This document shows positions 1 through 10,314 of a stretch of DNA of 64,000 nt, piece after piece. The position numbers and the translations under genes are program-made. The notes under the pieces are model-generated. The model made no database searches. It was not told the DNA's origin and was given only the letters and a program-made list of their open reading frames with translations. This DNA is from Halapricum desulfuricans (GTDB lineage Archaea > Halobacteriota > Halobacteria > Halobacteriales > Haloarculaceae): NCBI RefSeq assembly GCF_017094465.1, contig NZ_CP064791.1, positions 682,001 through 746,000 of the forward strand, in the 5' to 3' direction. Each line of letters opens with the position of its first letter. Position 1 is the stretch's first letter.

Positions 1-1181
1 CGGAGCGTCCGTTGATCGACCTTGTCCCTGGTGTCCGCCCGCGTGTGCGTCCACCCTCGTTTCCAGGTGCCGGTCTCGTCGTTCGCCTGGCTGTGCACCT
101 GCAGCGCCGGGATGCCCCGGCGGAGAAACGGCCAGTGATCGCTGTAGGGATGGGGCCGGTCCTGGACCTCCAGCGGATGGCCGACCGCCGCAAACGCCTC
201 TTCCGCAAGTGCGCCGAGTTCGTCACTACCGTGTGTCAGCGCCTGAATCGTCCGCTCCCGTCCGACTCCGTCGAGGTTGACGACCGCATGCACGTCCTCG
301 GGATCGACGCTTGCCGCCAGGGTCTCGCTGCCCTGTAGCCCCAGTTCCTCACACCCGACCAGCGCGATCTCGACGCCGCGGTCGAGTTCCAGTTCCCGCA
401 GTGCGTCGACGACGGACAGAGATACGGCGACGCCGCAGCCGTTGTCCAGCGCCCCCTCCGCGACGTCGTGGGCGTCGTAGTGAGCGACCAGGAGCACGGA
501 CGCGTCGGTCTCGGGACCGAACCGGCCGCGGACGTTCTGGCTCGTTCCCGGTTCGACCGACGCGGTGACGTTCAGCCTGGCGGCCGCCCCGTTTCGAGCG
601 TAGTCACGGAGCCACTCGCCGGTCTCGTGGCTGACTCCCACCGCGGGCAAGGTGTCGCCGACCCGGAGCGAGCCGGTCGGCGGGAGCTGTCCGGGCCGGT
701 GATTCGCGAAGATGAACCCCGCGGCGCCGCGTTCGGCCGCGTGACCGATCTTCTCGGTCCGGTGGACGAACCGATCGGCCGACGGCGGCGTGGCCGCACT
801 CGCGACGACGATCGCGTCCTCCACGTCGTTTTCGTCGAGTTCCTCGGGCGTGCCGTACCCGACATCCACCAGTGGTGCCTCGACGGTCGCCTCCGGGCAG
901 TACGGCAGCGCTCGCGCCTCGAAGGTTCGCTCGCGGTCCTTGCTGTGGACGTGGACCAATAGCGATGTCTCCCCGCGCGTCCACTCCGGGATCGCGAACG
1001 ACTCCTGGCGGACGTCCTCGACGCCGAGTGCTTCGAGCTCGTCACGCAGGAACTCCGCCGCCCGCTTTTCGCCCGGATGCCCCCCGAGTCTGTCCTCGAA
1101 TTCCGCCAGCGTCGTCACCACGCGCCAGGGGCGGTCGGACTGCCAGATCGTCCCGAGACGGCGCGTCACCCGTTCGTCCAT
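1..1181 (-). CDS. M28 family metallopeptidase (aminopeptidase), 3' end off window
   Basis: Zinc-dependent exopeptidase of the M28 family. The readable part is about 393 residues, beginning MDERVTRRLG at 1181 and running off the left edge, so the C-terminus is not seen. A PA-like insert occupies about residues 100-200. The co-catalytic zinc ligands are visible in order: His-Asp in VAHYDAHD, Asp in GALDNGCG, the Glu pair in VGCEELG, an Asp in VNLDGVG and His in YSDHWPF. No signal peptide is evident, so a cytoplasmic or peripheral enzyme is likely. The start is the first in-frame ATG after the gap to the neighbouring M48 gene. Substrate is unknown. Family call is firm; aminopeptidase activity is inferred from the family. 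Confidence 0.88.
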   Translation of the reverse strand, partial: MDERVTRRLGTIWQSDRPWRVVTTLAEFEDRLGGHPGEKRAAEFLRDELEALGVEDVRQESFAIPEWTRGETSLLVHVHSKDRERTFEARALPYCPEATVEAPLVDVGYGTPEELDENDVEDAIVVASAATPPSADRFVHRTEKIGHAAERGAAGFIFANHRPGQLPPTGSLRVGDTLPAVGVSHETGEWLRDYARNGAAARLNVTASVEPGTSQNVRGRFGPETDASVLLVAHYDAHDVAEGALDNGCGVAVSLSVVDALRELELDRGVEIALVGCEELGLQGSETLAASVDPEDVHAVVNLDGVGRERTIQALTHGSDELGALAEEAFAAVGHPLEVQDRPHPYSDHWPFLRRGIPALQVHSQANDETGTWKRGWTHTRADTRDKVDQRTL

Positions 1182-1258
1182 GGCGAATGCGTCGAACGGG
1201 TGGACCAAAAAACTCCCCTGCGCGGATGACACGGTCGCGTCGTTGCGTCCGATCGCAG

Positions 1259-2323
1259 TCAAGACAACTCCGGGCGAGTTAGGGACTCATCCTCTCCCCC
1301 TTCCAGTTCGGCGGCGACCGACTGCAGACGCTCTATCCGCCGGTCGGTCGGCGGGTGTGACCGAAGCTTGATCGTGAGTCCGTCGTCGTCCGCCGACTCG
1401 TCGCGGGAGAATCCGTACGGGAGCAGGCACAGCCCTTCGACGAGGCTGTCCATCGACCGGAGATCCGTTTCGGGGCTCGATTCGACCGCATCGTCGAGCT
1501 TCCGGAGCGCGCTGGCGAGTGCCTCCGGTTCCCCGGTCAGCATCGCCCCTGCCCGGTCGGCCGCGAACTCCCGGTCCCGGGAGAGCCGGTGAGTGAGGTA
1601 GACGACTGGCGTCGCCAGGACCCCCAGACCGACGCCACCGAGCACGAGCGAGAGGCCCGCCGCGACCAACAGTGACACGGGCGAGGTCGGATCCGTCCAG
1701 CCCGCCGCAACGATCAGCGCGAACAGCACCGCGCCACCGAAGAGGTTCGCCCGCAGCCAGCGCGGGAGCCCGGCGACAGGCCGATCGCTCGCCAGTGCCG
1801 GCAGAAACGTCGCCAGGGTCATCACCGTCGCGTCCCGGTTCTGGAGATGCGCGAGTTCGTGTGCCAGCACCGCGTCCAGTTCCGCGTCGGTGAGTTGTTC
1901 GCGCAACCCGCTGCTGAGGACGATCATCGGATCGCCGCCGCCGACCGAAAAGCAGTTGGGCGTCGTCGAGTCGATCAGCCCGACCGCCGGCGGCTGGCGA
2001 TCGAGGAGTGCCGAGAGCCGCTCGACGCGGTCGTGTAACTCCGGGGCGTCCGATGCAGAGAGGCGCGTCACGTCCGCTCGGGACAACGCCATCGCCCGTG
2101 CAGTCCGAAGCTGGACGGCGAGCAAGCCCGAAAGCGAGAGTCCAACTAGTACCGTCCACCAGACTACGCCTGGAACCGCCGGTGCGACCGCACCGCGTGC
2201 GCGCTCGACGAACGGTGCCAGCAGCCCCAAAAGCGCGGTGACGAACACCACGTTAGCCACTACGATCGCGAGTACCGTGGCTGCCAGCCGTCGCCGGAGC
2301 GATGTCGGTCGATGCGGGGACAC
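1259..2323 (-). CDS. htpX: M48 family metalloprotease (HtpX-like)
   Basis: Integral membrane zinc protease of the M48 (HtpX/Ste24) group, expected to degrade damaged membrane proteins. The protein is 354 aa. Two N-terminal transmembrane segments lie near residues 13-36 and 52-72. The catalytic HELAH motif is at residues 155-159, a further hydrophobic pair follows near 188-240, and the downstream zinc-ligand Glu region reads SRDREFAADRAG. It is transcribed divergently from the DUF4129 operon. The ATG at 2323 fits the usual length of haloarchaeal homologues. Function is assigned from the family. Confidence 0.88.
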   Translation of the reverse strand: MSPHRPTSLRRRLAATVLAIVVANVVFVTALLGLLAPFVERARGAVAPAVPGVVWWTVLVGLSLSGLLAVQLRTARAMALSRADVTRLSASDAPELHDRVERLSALLDRQPPAVGLIDSTTPNCFSVGGGDPMIVLSSGLREQLTDAELDAVLAHELAHLQNRDATVMTLATFLPALASDRPVAGLPRWLRANLFGGAVLFALIVAAGWTDPTSPVSLLVAAGLSLVLGGVGLGVLATPVVYLTHRLSRDREFAADRAGAMLTGEPEALASALRKLDDAVESSPETDLRSMDSLVEGLCLLPYGFSRDESADDDGLTIKLRSHPPTDRRIERLQSVAAELEGGEDESLTRPELS

Positions 2324-2409
2324 GTATCAGCGATGTATTCACGGCACCGGATCAAAACTATTGTGGACTACTCACGCAACTTGAGCGTTTAGAGAGTGAA
2401 CAACAAGCT

Positions 2410-2442
2410 ATTTTATCGTCACACGTGACACGTCCACACGTG
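2410..2442 (+). promoter_or_regulatory. Probable core promoter and leaderless GTG start of the DUF4129 operon
   Basis: A T/A-rich box (ATTTTAT, about 2410-2416) stands in GC-rich surroundings. The expected transcription start about 25 bp downstream falls on the in-frame GTG at 2440. A second GTG at 2425 is also in frame but would lie upstream of that start site. This is why the shorter start is preferred over an ATG at 2302 that overlaps the divergent M48 gene. Confidence 0.5.
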
Positions 2443-3489
2443 GGACAAGACCTTCGTAGAGCCGCCCTGCTCACGGTCGCCCTGGGTTCCCTCCTGCTGG
2501 CGGCGTCGCTGATGCCGGCGGCGGGCCTGGGATCGTTCCCGTCCGCCGAGAGCGACGCCGGCGGGGATAGCGGCCCGGCCGCGTCGACGGGGACGGCCAC
2601 GGAGACGGCGACCGAAACGGCGACGCTGACAGAGACAGCGACGCCGACCGAAACGACGACGCCGACAGTCACACGGACCGAAACTGACGCCCCAGCCGGC
2701 GACTCGCCGGACCGATCCGACGGCTCCGGTTCCGTGTTCACAGAGCTTTTCACGCTGTTCTCGCTGCTCACGTTCGGCGTGGTCGGTTCGGCGCTGGCCG
2801 CTGCTGGGTACGCGGGGACCGTCCTGGCTGTCAGCACCGTCGCCGGTCCTGCTGTCGCGGAACGGCTTCCGTTCGGTGCCGGGATTCGGTCGCTTCCGAC
2901 GGCGACGATGGCGACGCTGATCGGACTGTCCGGCTCTCTCAGTCGGTTCTTCCGCAGTGTCGGGTCGGGCACTGACGCGCTCGTGGCCGGGCTCAGCGGG
3001 CTGACCGGTGCCATCGGCTCGATCGGGGTGGGGCTCACTGCAGTTCTCTCCCGCTCAGTCTCGCTCGGCAGTGGGCTCTCGGCCGGCGTCGGTTCGCTGT
3101 TCGGATCGCTGAGTAACGCATTGTCGTCGCTCACCCGCGGTGGCGCGACTCGAACGACCGCCGGGACGACGGAAGCAGCGAGTGCCGACGCCCGTTCGGC
3201 CGTCGGCGTCGACCCCGAGCCCCCCTCCGAGCCCGACGAGCCGGCGACGGTGTCGGAGGCCTGGGAGCGGATGACTGACCGTATCCCGGTCTCCGACAAG
3301 TTCGCGAAGACGCCCGCCGAGCTTCGTGACGCCGCGATAGAGCGCGACTGGCCTCGAGACCCCGTCGAGCGTTTGACAGCCATCTTCCGGGAGATCCGAT
3401 ACGGCAGCAGCGACCGGACGGACGAACACACCGAAACGGCGCTGTCCGCGCTCGCGGAGTTGCGGTCCTACTGGGAGGACGACCAATGA
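2440..3489 (+). CDS. DUF4129 domain membrane protein
   Basis: First gene of a three-gene operon with a DUF58 protein and a polytopic membrane protein. Such sets usually accompany MoxR-type AAA ATPases in archaea, but no moxR is in this window. The protein has an N-terminal membrane segment, then a Thr/Glu repeat region (TETATETAT-type, encoded about 2595-2690), a hydrophobic stretch near 2750-2860, a Gly/Ser/Leu-rich middle, and a C-terminal acidic DUF4129-like domain (ERDWPRDPVERLTAIF; encoded 3340-3480). The low-complexity linker suggests an extracytoplasmic, possibly glycosylated spacer. It overlaps the next gene by 4 nt. Start is GTG 2440 (GTG 2425 is the alternative). Molecular role is unknown. 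Confidence 0.75.
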   Translation: MGQDLRRAALLTVALGSLLLAASLMPAAGLGSFPSAESDAGGDSGPAASTGTATETATETATLTETATPTETTTPTVTRTETDAPAGDSPDRSDGSGSVFTELFTLFSLLTFGVVGSALAAAGYAGTVLAVSTVAGPAVAERLPFGAGIRSLPTATMATLIGLSGSLSRFFRSVGSGTDALVAGLSGLTGAIGSIGVGLTAVLSRSVSLGSGLSAGVGSLFGSLSNALSSLTRGGATRTTAGTTEAASADARSAVGVDPEPPSEPDEPATVSEAWERMTDRIPVSDKFAKTPAELRDAAIERDWPRDPVERLTAIFREIRYGSSDRTDEHTETALSALAELRSYWEDDQ

Positions 3490-5594
3490 TATCTCGGCCC
3501 ATGAAACGTCTGGCACTGTCTCTGCTGGAGGCTCTGACGCTCGCGGCGGCGATCGCAGTCATCCTGCTGCCCCAGTCGCCCGCAGTCGTCACACAGTACG
3601 GTCAGACGCTCGAAGGGTCGATGCTGCTGCTCGTGCTGGCGGGCGTCTTCGCGGCCCTCGGCGTTCGCTACGGGTATCGCGTGGCGGCCCACCGCGGCGG
3701 GGAGCCACCGTTCGATCAGCCGCCGGAGGAAGCGACCGGCTACGATACGAGACTCCCTGGCGATCACGTTGACGCGCAGTACGCGAAGGCGACGGCGCCG
3801 AACCGCAACGAAAACGTTCGGGCGGCCCACCGACAAACGGTCGTTCGATATCTAGAAGAAACGGCCGTCGACGTACTCTCCGACGCCGAGAACGTTGCGC
3901 CACCGGCCGCCCGCGAACGCGTCGAGGACGGTTCCTGGAGCGACGACCCGCGCGTGCAGGCGCTGTTCCAGGGCGATCGCACGCAACTGCCACCGCGGAT
4001 TCGGCTTCGGGACTGGGCGAGCGGCGAGAGCTTCGAACGTCGCGTCGAGCGAACCGTCGCCGAACTCCAGCGCATCGCGGACCTGCCGGACGACACGCAG
4101 TCGTCCCCCGATGATCTCGATTCCGAACTCGACGCCAGCGGCTCGACGCCCTCGGCGCGCTTCGAACCGTCGACAGCCGACACCGCGACGCGCGAGCGGG
4201 CCACGGTCACGACGGCCGACGCGACTCTCGAACGCGACGGTCACTGGAACGTCGGGGTACCCGTTGCCTTTCTGCTCGGTGGGCTGGGGTTCGTCCTCTC
4301 GAACCCGACGCTGGTGCTCGCTGCGATCGTTCCGGCGGGCTTTTCGATCTACGCGTCGCTGACGCGTTCGCCCGCCCTGAACGTCGATGTCGAGCGGACC
4401 GTCTCGAGTGAATCGCCCGCGCCAGGCGAGCGGGTTCGCGTGGTGCTCACCGTCGAAAACATCGGTGACCGGCCACTGGCCGAGTTGCGGGCGGTCGACG
4501 GCGTTCCGGAGTCGTTGCGCGTCGTCAGTGGTTCGCCACGACTCTGTGCCACGCTCGAACCCGGCGAGTCGGCGACGACCACCTACACGGTCGAGGCGTT
4601 CCGTGGCGAGCACGCCTTCGGGACCGCGTCGCTGTGGGCCCGCAACGTCAGCGGCGACGCCGAACGGACGCACGTGGTCGACCTCGAAACGAGACTCGCG
4701 TGTCACGATCCGGTCGAGACGATGCCGACGACCGGGCAGACGACGCCGTACGAGGGCCGGATTGAAACCGACGCCGGCGGTCACGGACTGGAGTTCTACG
4801 CGACCAGAGCGTACAACCCGGCCGATCCGCTCAGCCGGATCGACTGGAACCACTGGGCACGGACCGGGGAACCCCGCACCGTCCAGTTCCGACGGACTCA
4901 GGCCGGGACGGTCGTGGTCGTCGTCGACGACCGGTCGGTCTCCCGGAGGGCCAGAAGCGAGTTCACCCCGGACGCGGTCGCGCTGGGCCGTCACGCTGCC
5001 ATCCGTATCGCGGACGCGCTTTTCGCCGCGTCGAACGCCGTCGGAGGCGCGTTACTGACGCGCCGCGCCTACGAGCGGCCGTCGCGCGGTCGGTATCAAC
5101 GCCAGCAACTTGAGGAGTTTTTCCGCCGGCCGCCGAGCCAGCCCGAGTCGACCGGCAGTGGCGGCTCGCAGTCGCTGATGGACATCGACAAGCAGTTTTT
5201 CGGTGGGATAGATGAGGACTCCGATCGCCGATCGAAGCAGGACGGAGACGACGACAGCGTCTGGAGTCCGCTACTCGCGACCGACGGCGGTGGCATCCCG
5301 GTCGAATGGCTTCGAAAGCGTTTGTCGGGCCGGGAACAGGTGGTGTTCGTGTCGCCGCTGCTTGATGACGCGCCCCGTCGGTTCGTCCGGACGCTGCAGG
5401 CCGGTGGCACCGACGTGACGGTTCTCAGTCCGGATGTCACGTCCGGTGGCTCGCCCGGGCGGGCAATCGCCCGGATCGAACGCCACGAGCGGCTCAGGGC
5501 GTTGCGGCGCCGGGGGCTGCGCGTCGTCGACTGGTCGACCGACGAACCGCTGTCCGCGACGCTCGAACATGCCCAGCACAGGTGGTCACGATGA
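3486..5594 (+). CDS. DUF58 domain-containing protein
   Basis: A 702-aa membrane-associated protein. Two transmembrane helices lie at about residues 7-30 and 40-58, followed by a soluble region and another hydrophobic pair at 250-290. A beta-rich segment then carries the DUF58 hallmark around residues 425-470 (YNPADPLSRIDWNHWARTGE, then a VVVVVDDRS strand resembling a vWA-type MIDAS-like fold). DUF58 proteins act with MoxR ATPases and are thought to help assemble cell-surface or enzyme complexes. It overlaps its upstream neighbour by 4 nt and its downstream neighbour by ATGA, so the three are probably cotranscribed and translationally coupled. Exact partner unknown. Confidence 0.82.
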   Translation: MISRPMKRLALSLLEALTLAAAIAVILLPQSPAVVTQYGQTLEGSMLLLVLAGVFAALGVRYGYRVAAHRGGEPPFDQPPEEATGYDTRLPGDHVDAQYAKATAPNRNENVRAAHRQTVVRYLEETAVDVLSDAENVAPPAARERVEDGSWSDDPRVQALFQGDRTQLPPRIRLRDWASGESFERRVERTVAELQRIADLPDDTQSSPDDLDSELDASGSTPSARFEPSTADTATRERATVTTADATLERDGHWNVGVPVAFLLGGLGFVLSNPTLVLAAIVPAGFSIYASLTRSPALNVDVERTVSSESPAPGERVRVVLTVENIGDRPLAELRAVDGVPESLRVVSGSPRLCATLEPGESATTTYTVEAFRGEHAFGTASLWARNVSGDAERTHVVDLETRLACHDPVETMPTTGQTTPYEGRIETDAGGHGLEFYATRAYNPADPLSRIDWNHWARTGEPRTVQFRRTQAGTVVVVVDDRSVSRRARSEFTPDAVALGRHAAIRIADALFAASNAVGGALLTRRAYERPSRGRYQRQQLEEFFRRPPSQPESTGSGGSQSLMDIDKQFFGGIDEDSDRRSKQDGDDDSVWSPLLATDGGGIPVEWLRKRLSGREQVVFVSPLLDDAPRRFVRTLQAGGTDVTVLSPDVTSGGSPGRAIARIERHERLRALRRRGLRVVDWSTDEPLSATLEHAQHRWSR

Positions 5595-7090
5595 CCGCGC
5601 CCGATCGACAGCCGGCCTGGCTCACCAGCCGACTGGCCGCCGCGCTCGTTTCCGCGCTCGTGGTCGTCCACGGCTTCGTCGCCGGCGTGCCGGTCGTCGC
5701 GTTCCTCGCGCTGCTCGGAGCGCTCGCGCTCGTCAGAGCCGCCCGATCGCTCGCTGTCGACCGCTCGGACGTGGCGCGAACCGAACGCGCGGCCTCGACG
5801 ATCGGGTTCGTGCTCGGTGCGCTGGTTGTAGTTCTGGCACTGGCGCACCTCGACCCGATCGCTCGGTCGCTCCTCGGTTTGCCGATCGCCGGATTCGTCC
5901 TCGTCGGACTCGCCGGCCACGGCGCGATCTACGGACCGCACGCCGGCGCGTTTACCAGCGTCTACCGGCGATCCCGGGTTACTTTCGTGGTTGCTGCTCT
6001 CCTCTTTGCGTTCGTCCAGGGGATACTCCTCTCGACGACGGTCTCGCGTGGCGTGGCCTGGCTTCCCGTACTTTTCTCCTGGCGATTCGGCATCGCGCTG
6101 GTCGCCTTCGAGCTGGTAGTGTACGCGCTCGTCGTCTCGCTGTTGTGGGCCCAGCGCGAACTCGACGAGCGGCTCGGCACCGAGCGTGTTCGACAGACGA
6201 TGGCTGTGACGGTCGGCGGGCGGTCCGTCCACGGAACCCTTCGAGCCGTCCACACCTGGGTTCGCGACCACTGGATCGTCGCGGGCGTGCAGGTGGTCGG
6301 CGTGTTCTTGCTGGGCGGGACTGTCGAGGCGGTCCTGCTGTCGGCAGTGCCGGTCGGTCCGCTCGTCGTCGTACTGTTCGCGTCCGGCCTTGCACACGCC
6401 CTGGTCGGCGTCCTCGTCGCCGTCGCCCTGTCCGTCCGCGTCGCTGCGTTCGTTCACGATATCCTCTTTCGGCCGCTGCAGGATCCGATGGCCACCGGAA
6501 CCGATGTGACCGGTGCCGTTCTCGTCGCCGTCGGATCCGGATTGCTGTCGTTGCTCGTTCCCGACGCTCTCACGTCGGTGCTGCCGAGTGGGGCTGCGAC
6601 GGATCTATCGTCGGCGGTCGGTCCGGCGGCCGTCTTGGTCGGACTATTGGCCCTCGTCGGCATCGTGGCGCCTTTCGTCGTGTTCATCCTCACGCAAACC
6701 GCCGTCGTGGTCGGTCTGGCCGCAGAACGGACGAGCGGCTTTTCGATCGGGAGCGCGCTCGTCCTGCTCGGATCGATCGTCGCGGCCGAACAGGGCGCCC
6801 CGGCAGTCGTCGTGTTCGTCGGCGTCGCAGTCGCCGTGCTGGCCTGGGAGTTCGGCGAACAGGCGACGTATCTCGGTGTGACTGTCGGCGACGACACCGA
6901 CGACGTAGTCGAGACAGTCCACGCAGTCGCGGCCGTCGCCGTCGGAGTCGTCGGGATCGCAGTGGCGAGTGGCGTCGGCTACCTGTTCGGGCCGATTTCG
7001 GTCGGGCCCGATCGGGCGGTCGTGGCGATCGTGCTGGCGCTCGTCGCGGCCGTCGCGGCGGTGGCGACGCTCGACAGTCAGACCTCGTAG
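5591..7090 (+). CDS. Polytopic membrane protein of the DUF58 operon (DUF7519-like)
   Basis: A 499-residue protein made almost entirely of Ala/Val/Leu-rich helices, with about a dozen predicted transmembrane segments separated by short charged loops. The ATG overlaps the preceding stop (ATGA at 5591-5594) and a GGTGGT sequence just upstream can serve as ribosome binding site. An in-frame start 9 nt earlier is possible. In other haloarchaea a protein of this kind closes the MoxR-DUF58-DUF4129 cluster. I recall the label DUF7519 for it but cannot verify that here. No catalytic motif is visible; a scaffold or transport-like role in the envelope is inference. Confidence 0.7.
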   Translation: MTAPDRQPAWLTSRLAAALVSALVVVHGFVAGVPVVAFLALLGALALVRAARSLAVDRSDVARTERAASTIGFVLGALVVVLALAHLDPIARSLLGLPIAGFVLVGLAGHGAIYGPHAGAFTSVYRRSRVTFVVAALLFAFVQGILLSTTVSRGVAWLPVLFSWRFGIALVAFELVVYALVVSLLWAQRELDERLGTERVRQTMAVTVGGRSVHGTLRAVHTWVRDHWIVAGVQVVGVFLLGGTVEAVLLSAVPVGPLVVVLFASGLAHALVGVLVAVALSVRVAAFVHDILFRPLQDPMATGTDVTGAVLVAVGSGLLSLLVPDALTSVLPSGAATDLSSAVGPAAVLVGLLALVGIVAPFVVFILTQTAVVVGLAAERTSGFSIGSALVLLGSIVAAEQGAPAVVVFVGVAVAVLAWEFGEQATYLGVTVGDDTDDVVETVHAVAAVAVGVVGIAVASGVGYLFGPISVGPDRAVVAIVLALVAAVAAVATLDSQTS

Positions 7091-7153
7091 CGTCCACGTT
7101 TCTCGGAGGGCATAGCCGGCAGTCTTAGGACCCCGCCGTCCCAAAGCCGGCCC

Positions 7154-8950
7154 ATGAGTTCGGTGCCCGAACGGAGCGACATCGAGACGGAGTACACCTG
7201 GGAACTGGAAGCGCTGTACGCCGACGACGAGGAGTGGGAAGCCGCCTTCGAGGACGCCAGCGAGCGGATCGAGGACCTGGCCGCCTACGAGGGGCGAGCG
7301 ACCGAGGACGCCGCAACGTTACTCGAAACCTTAGAGACCTTCGAGACGGTGATGCGACAGGTCGAGAACGTCGTCGCCTACGCCCGGATGCGCCGCGACG
7401 AGGACACCCGCGACAGCGACTACCAGGCGCTGTTCGCCCGCGCGCAGTCACTGCACTCCGAAGCCAGCAGCGCCGCGAGCTTCCTCGACCCGGAGATCCA
7501 GTCCTGCACGCGCGAAGAGATCGAGGCGATGATCGAGGAAGAGCCGGATCTGGCCGACTACGAGCACTACTTCGACGACATTCTCCGGATGAAAGAACAC
7601 ACTCGCTCGGCCGAGGTCGAGGAACTGCTCGCGGACATGGGCGAGGTCCTGGGTGCATCCTCGGAGGTGTACAACATGCTGACGAACGCGGACATGACGT
7701 TCCCCAGCGTGGAGGACCCCGAGGGCGAACCCGTCGAGATCACGCTCAACAACTTCACAACCCTGCAGAAGCGCCAGGACCGGGGATTCCGCCGGGACGT
7801 GTACGAGACCTTCTACGACGAGTGGGGGTCCGTCCGCAACGCCGTCGGCGCGGCACACAAAAACAGCGTCAAGACCGACGTCAAGAGCGCGCGAGCACGG
7901 AACTACGAGACTGCCCGCGAGGCCGCATTGAACGGGCCGAACGTCCCGACCGAGGTCTACGACACGCTCGTCGAGACCGTCCGGGACAACCTCGACGCGC
8001 TGCATCACCACGCCGACCTGAAACGGCAGGTCATCGACGGCGACGAGTTGCGGATGTGGGACCTGTACGTGCCACTGACCGAGACCGAGAGCCCGGAAAT
8101 CGAGTACGAACAGGCCTGTGAGTACGTTACCGAAGCCGTCGCGCCGCTGGGCGAGGACTACCAGTCCCGCCTGGCGGAGGGGCTGGATTCGCGGTGGGTC
8201 GACGTCTACGAGGCCCGCGGCAAGCAGTCCGGTGCTTACTCAGGGGGAACCTACGAGTCCCAGCCGTACATCCTGATGAACTATCAGGACGACGTCGAGT
8301 CGATGTACACGCTGGCACACGAACTGGGCCACTCGATGCACAGCGAATACACCAGCGAGCACCAGCCCTACGTCTACGCCGACTACGAGATCTTCACGGC
8401 GGAGGTCGCCTCGACGGTCAATGAGACGCTGCTGACTCATCATCTGCTGGACACCGTCGAGGACGACCGACTGCGTCGACACGTTCTCAACGAGTATCTC
8501 GAACGGTTCCGTTCGACGCTGTTCCGGCAGACGATGTTCGCGGAGTTCGAGCAGCGGACCCACGAACTCGCCGAGGCCGGCGAGGCGCTGACCGCCGAGC
8601 GACTCGACGAGCTCTACGCCGATCTCAAGGGCGAATACTACGAGCCCGCCGAATTGGACGACCGGATTGCCCGCGAGTGGATGCGCATCCCGCACTTCTA
8701 CCGGGCTTTTTACGTCTACCAGTACGCCACGGGGATCTCGGCAGCGGTCGCGCTGGTCGAGTCGATCCTCGACGGTGACGACCCCGATGCGGCCGACCGG
8801 TACGTGAACGACTTCCTCTCGCGCGGGTCACGCGCGTACCCGCTCGAACTGCTCCGGGACGCCGGTGTCGACATGGCCGAACCCGACCCGATCGAGGCCG
8901 CGACCGACGTCTACAGCGAGTACCTCACGGAGATGGAGTCGCTGCTGTAG
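7154..8950 (+). CDS. pepF: Oligoendopeptidase F, M3 family
   Basis: Cytoplasmic zinc metallopeptidase that cleaves short peptides, 598 aa, the full length for the family. The N-terminal helical oligo_F domain (about residues 115-185) is followed by the M3 catalytic domain. HELGH occupies residues 389-393 and the third zinc ligand Glu lies at about 417 in FTAEVAS. It stands alone between the DUF58 operon and the PAN gene. A role downstream of the proteasome, trimming peptides, is plausible given the adjacent proteasome ATPase, but that link is inferred from position only. Confidence 0.93.
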   Translation: MSSVPERSDIETEYTWELEALYADDEEWEAAFEDASERIEDLAAYEGRATEDAATLLETLETFETVMRQVENVVAYARMRRDEDTRDSDYQALFARAQSLHSEASSAASFLDPEIQSCTREEIEAMIEEEPDLADYEHYFDDILRMKEHTRSAEVEELLADMGEVLGASSEVYNMLTNADMTFPSVEDPEGEPVEITLNNFTTLQKRQDRGFRRDVYETFYDEWGSVRNAVGAAHKNSVKTDVKSARARNYETAREAALNGPNVPTEVYDTLVETVRDNLDALHHHADLKRQVIDGDELRMWDLYVPLTETESPEIEYEQACEYVTEAVAPLGEDYQSRLAEGLDSRWVDVYEARGKQSGAYSGGTYESQPYILMNYQDDVESMYTLAHELGHSMHSEYTSEHQPYVYADYEIFTAEVASTVNETLLTHHLLDTVEDDRLRRHVLNEYLERFRSTLFRQTMFAEFEQRTHELAEAGEALTAERLDELYADLKGEYYEPAELDDRIAREWMRIPHFYRAFYVYQYATGISAAVALVESILDGDDPDAADRYVNDFLSRGSRAYPLELLRDAGVDMAEPDPIEAATDVYSEYLTEMESLL

Positions 8951-9018
8951 GCCCGGCATCGAACCTGCAACCGCGACCCAAAGGCACTTTTCCCTGTATC
9001 GACTACCATCTGTATCAG

Positions 9019-10242
9019 ATGTCTCGCAGTCCCTCGCTTCCGGACCGACCCACTCTCGATCTCGACCCCGACATGTCGCCGTCCGAACGCCTGGCGGCGC
9101 TACAGGAGCATTTCGTCGAGGTCGACCGGGTGAACCGCGAATTACAACAGCAACTGACCGCGGCCAAAGAGCGCCAGGACGACCTGGTCGAACAGGTCGA
9201 CACGCTCGAACGGCAAAACGAGACGCTCAAGACCTCGTCGCTGTACATCGCCACAACCGAAGAGTTGCTGGACGACGGCGTCGTCATCAAACAGCACGGG
9301 AACAACCAGGAGGTCCTGACGGAGGTCTCACCGCAGCTCCGCTCGAAAATCGAGGCCGGCGACCGCGTGGCGATCAACGACTCCTTTACCGTCAAACAGA
9401 CGCTGGACAGCGAGAAAGACGCCCGAACGCAGGCGATGCAGATCGACGGCTCACCGGACGTGACCTACGACGATATCGGCGGGCTCGAAAGCCAGATCCG
9501 CGAAGTGCGAGAAGCCGTCGAGGAACCCTTGCTCAACGCCGAGCAGTTCCGCGAGGTCGGGATCGACCCGCCCAGCGGCGTCCTGCTGCACGGCCCGCCC
9601 GGCACGGGCAAGACGATGCTCGCGAAGGCCGTCGCCAACGAGACTGACGCGACGTTCATCAAGATGGCCGGCTCGGAACTCGTCCAGAAGTTCATCGGCG
9701 AGGGCGCGAAACTCGTCCGGGACCTGTTCGAACTCGCGGCCGAGCGCGAACCGGCGATCGTCTTCATCGACGAGATCGACGCGATCGCGAGCAAGCGCAC
9801 CGAGTCGAAGACCTCCGGCGACGCGGAGGTCCAGCGGACGATGATGCAGCTCCTCAGCGAGATGGACGGCTTCGAGGACCGCGGGGAGATCCGGATCATC
9901 GCCGCGACCAACCGCTTCGACATGCTCGACCGGGCGATCCTCCGGCCCGGCCGCTTCGACCGTCTCATCGAGGTGCCCGAGCCCGACCGGGAGGGTCGCA
10001 AGCGGATCCTGGAGATCCACACCCAGGAGATGAGCCTCGACGACGGCGTCGACCTCGCCACGTGGGCCGAAGAGACGGCTGGCTTCACCGGCGCGGAGCT
10101 GGCCAGTCTCGCGACCGAGGCCGGCATGTTCGCGATCCGGGACGGCCGCACTGAAGTCACTGCTGGGGACTTCGCGGACGCTCTCGACAAAGTCGAAGCC
10201 GCCGACGACGACAGCGTCGGCACGCCGGTCGCGTTCTACTGA
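9019..10242 (+). CDS. pan: Proteasome-activating nucleotidase (PAN)
   Basis: Hexameric AAA+ unfoldase that feeds substrates to the archaeal 20S proteasome. It is 407 aa. The N-terminal coiled coil spans about residues 20-72, the OB domain 75-140, and the AAA+ domain 150-400, with Walker A GPPGTGKT at 192-199, Walker B IVFIDEID at about 247-254 and the sensor region AATNRFDML. The C-terminus ends A-F-Y rather than a strict hydrophobic-Tyr-X tail, so the docking motif is slightly atypical. Haloarchaea often have two PAN paralogues; which one this is cannot be decided here. Start ATG is preceded by a short spacer after pepF. Confidence 0.95.
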   Translation: MSRSPSLPDRPTLDLDPDMSPSERLAALQEHFVEVDRVNRELQQQLTAAKERQDDLVEQVDTLERQNETLKTSSLYIATTEELLDDGVVIKQHGNNQEVLTEVSPQLRSKIEAGDRVAINDSFTVKQTLDSEKDARTQAMQIDGSPDVTYDDIGGLESQIREVREAVEEPLLNAEQFREVGIDPPSGVLLHGPPGTGKTMLAKAVANETDATFIKMAGSELVQKFIGEGAKLVRDLFELAAEREPAIVFIDEIDAIASKRTESKTSGDAEVQRTMMQLLSEMDGFEDRGEIRIIAATNRFDMLDRAILRPGRFDRLIEVPEPDREGRKRILEIHTQEMSLDDGVDLATWAEETAGFTGAELASLATEAGMFAIRDGRTEVTAGDFADALDKVEAADDDSVGTPVAFY

Positions 10243-10314
10243 TAGTCGGCTCCGCTTGTTCGTTTTCGATAATCACCCCGAAGCTTGACGGTGGCTCCCT
10301 GTGAATACCCAACT

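Noticed and set aside
2595-2690. Possible micro-satellite or regulatory repeat
   Set aside because: It encodes the Thr/Glu-rich linker of the DUF4129 protein; codon usage varies inside the repeat, so it is a protein-level low-complexity region.
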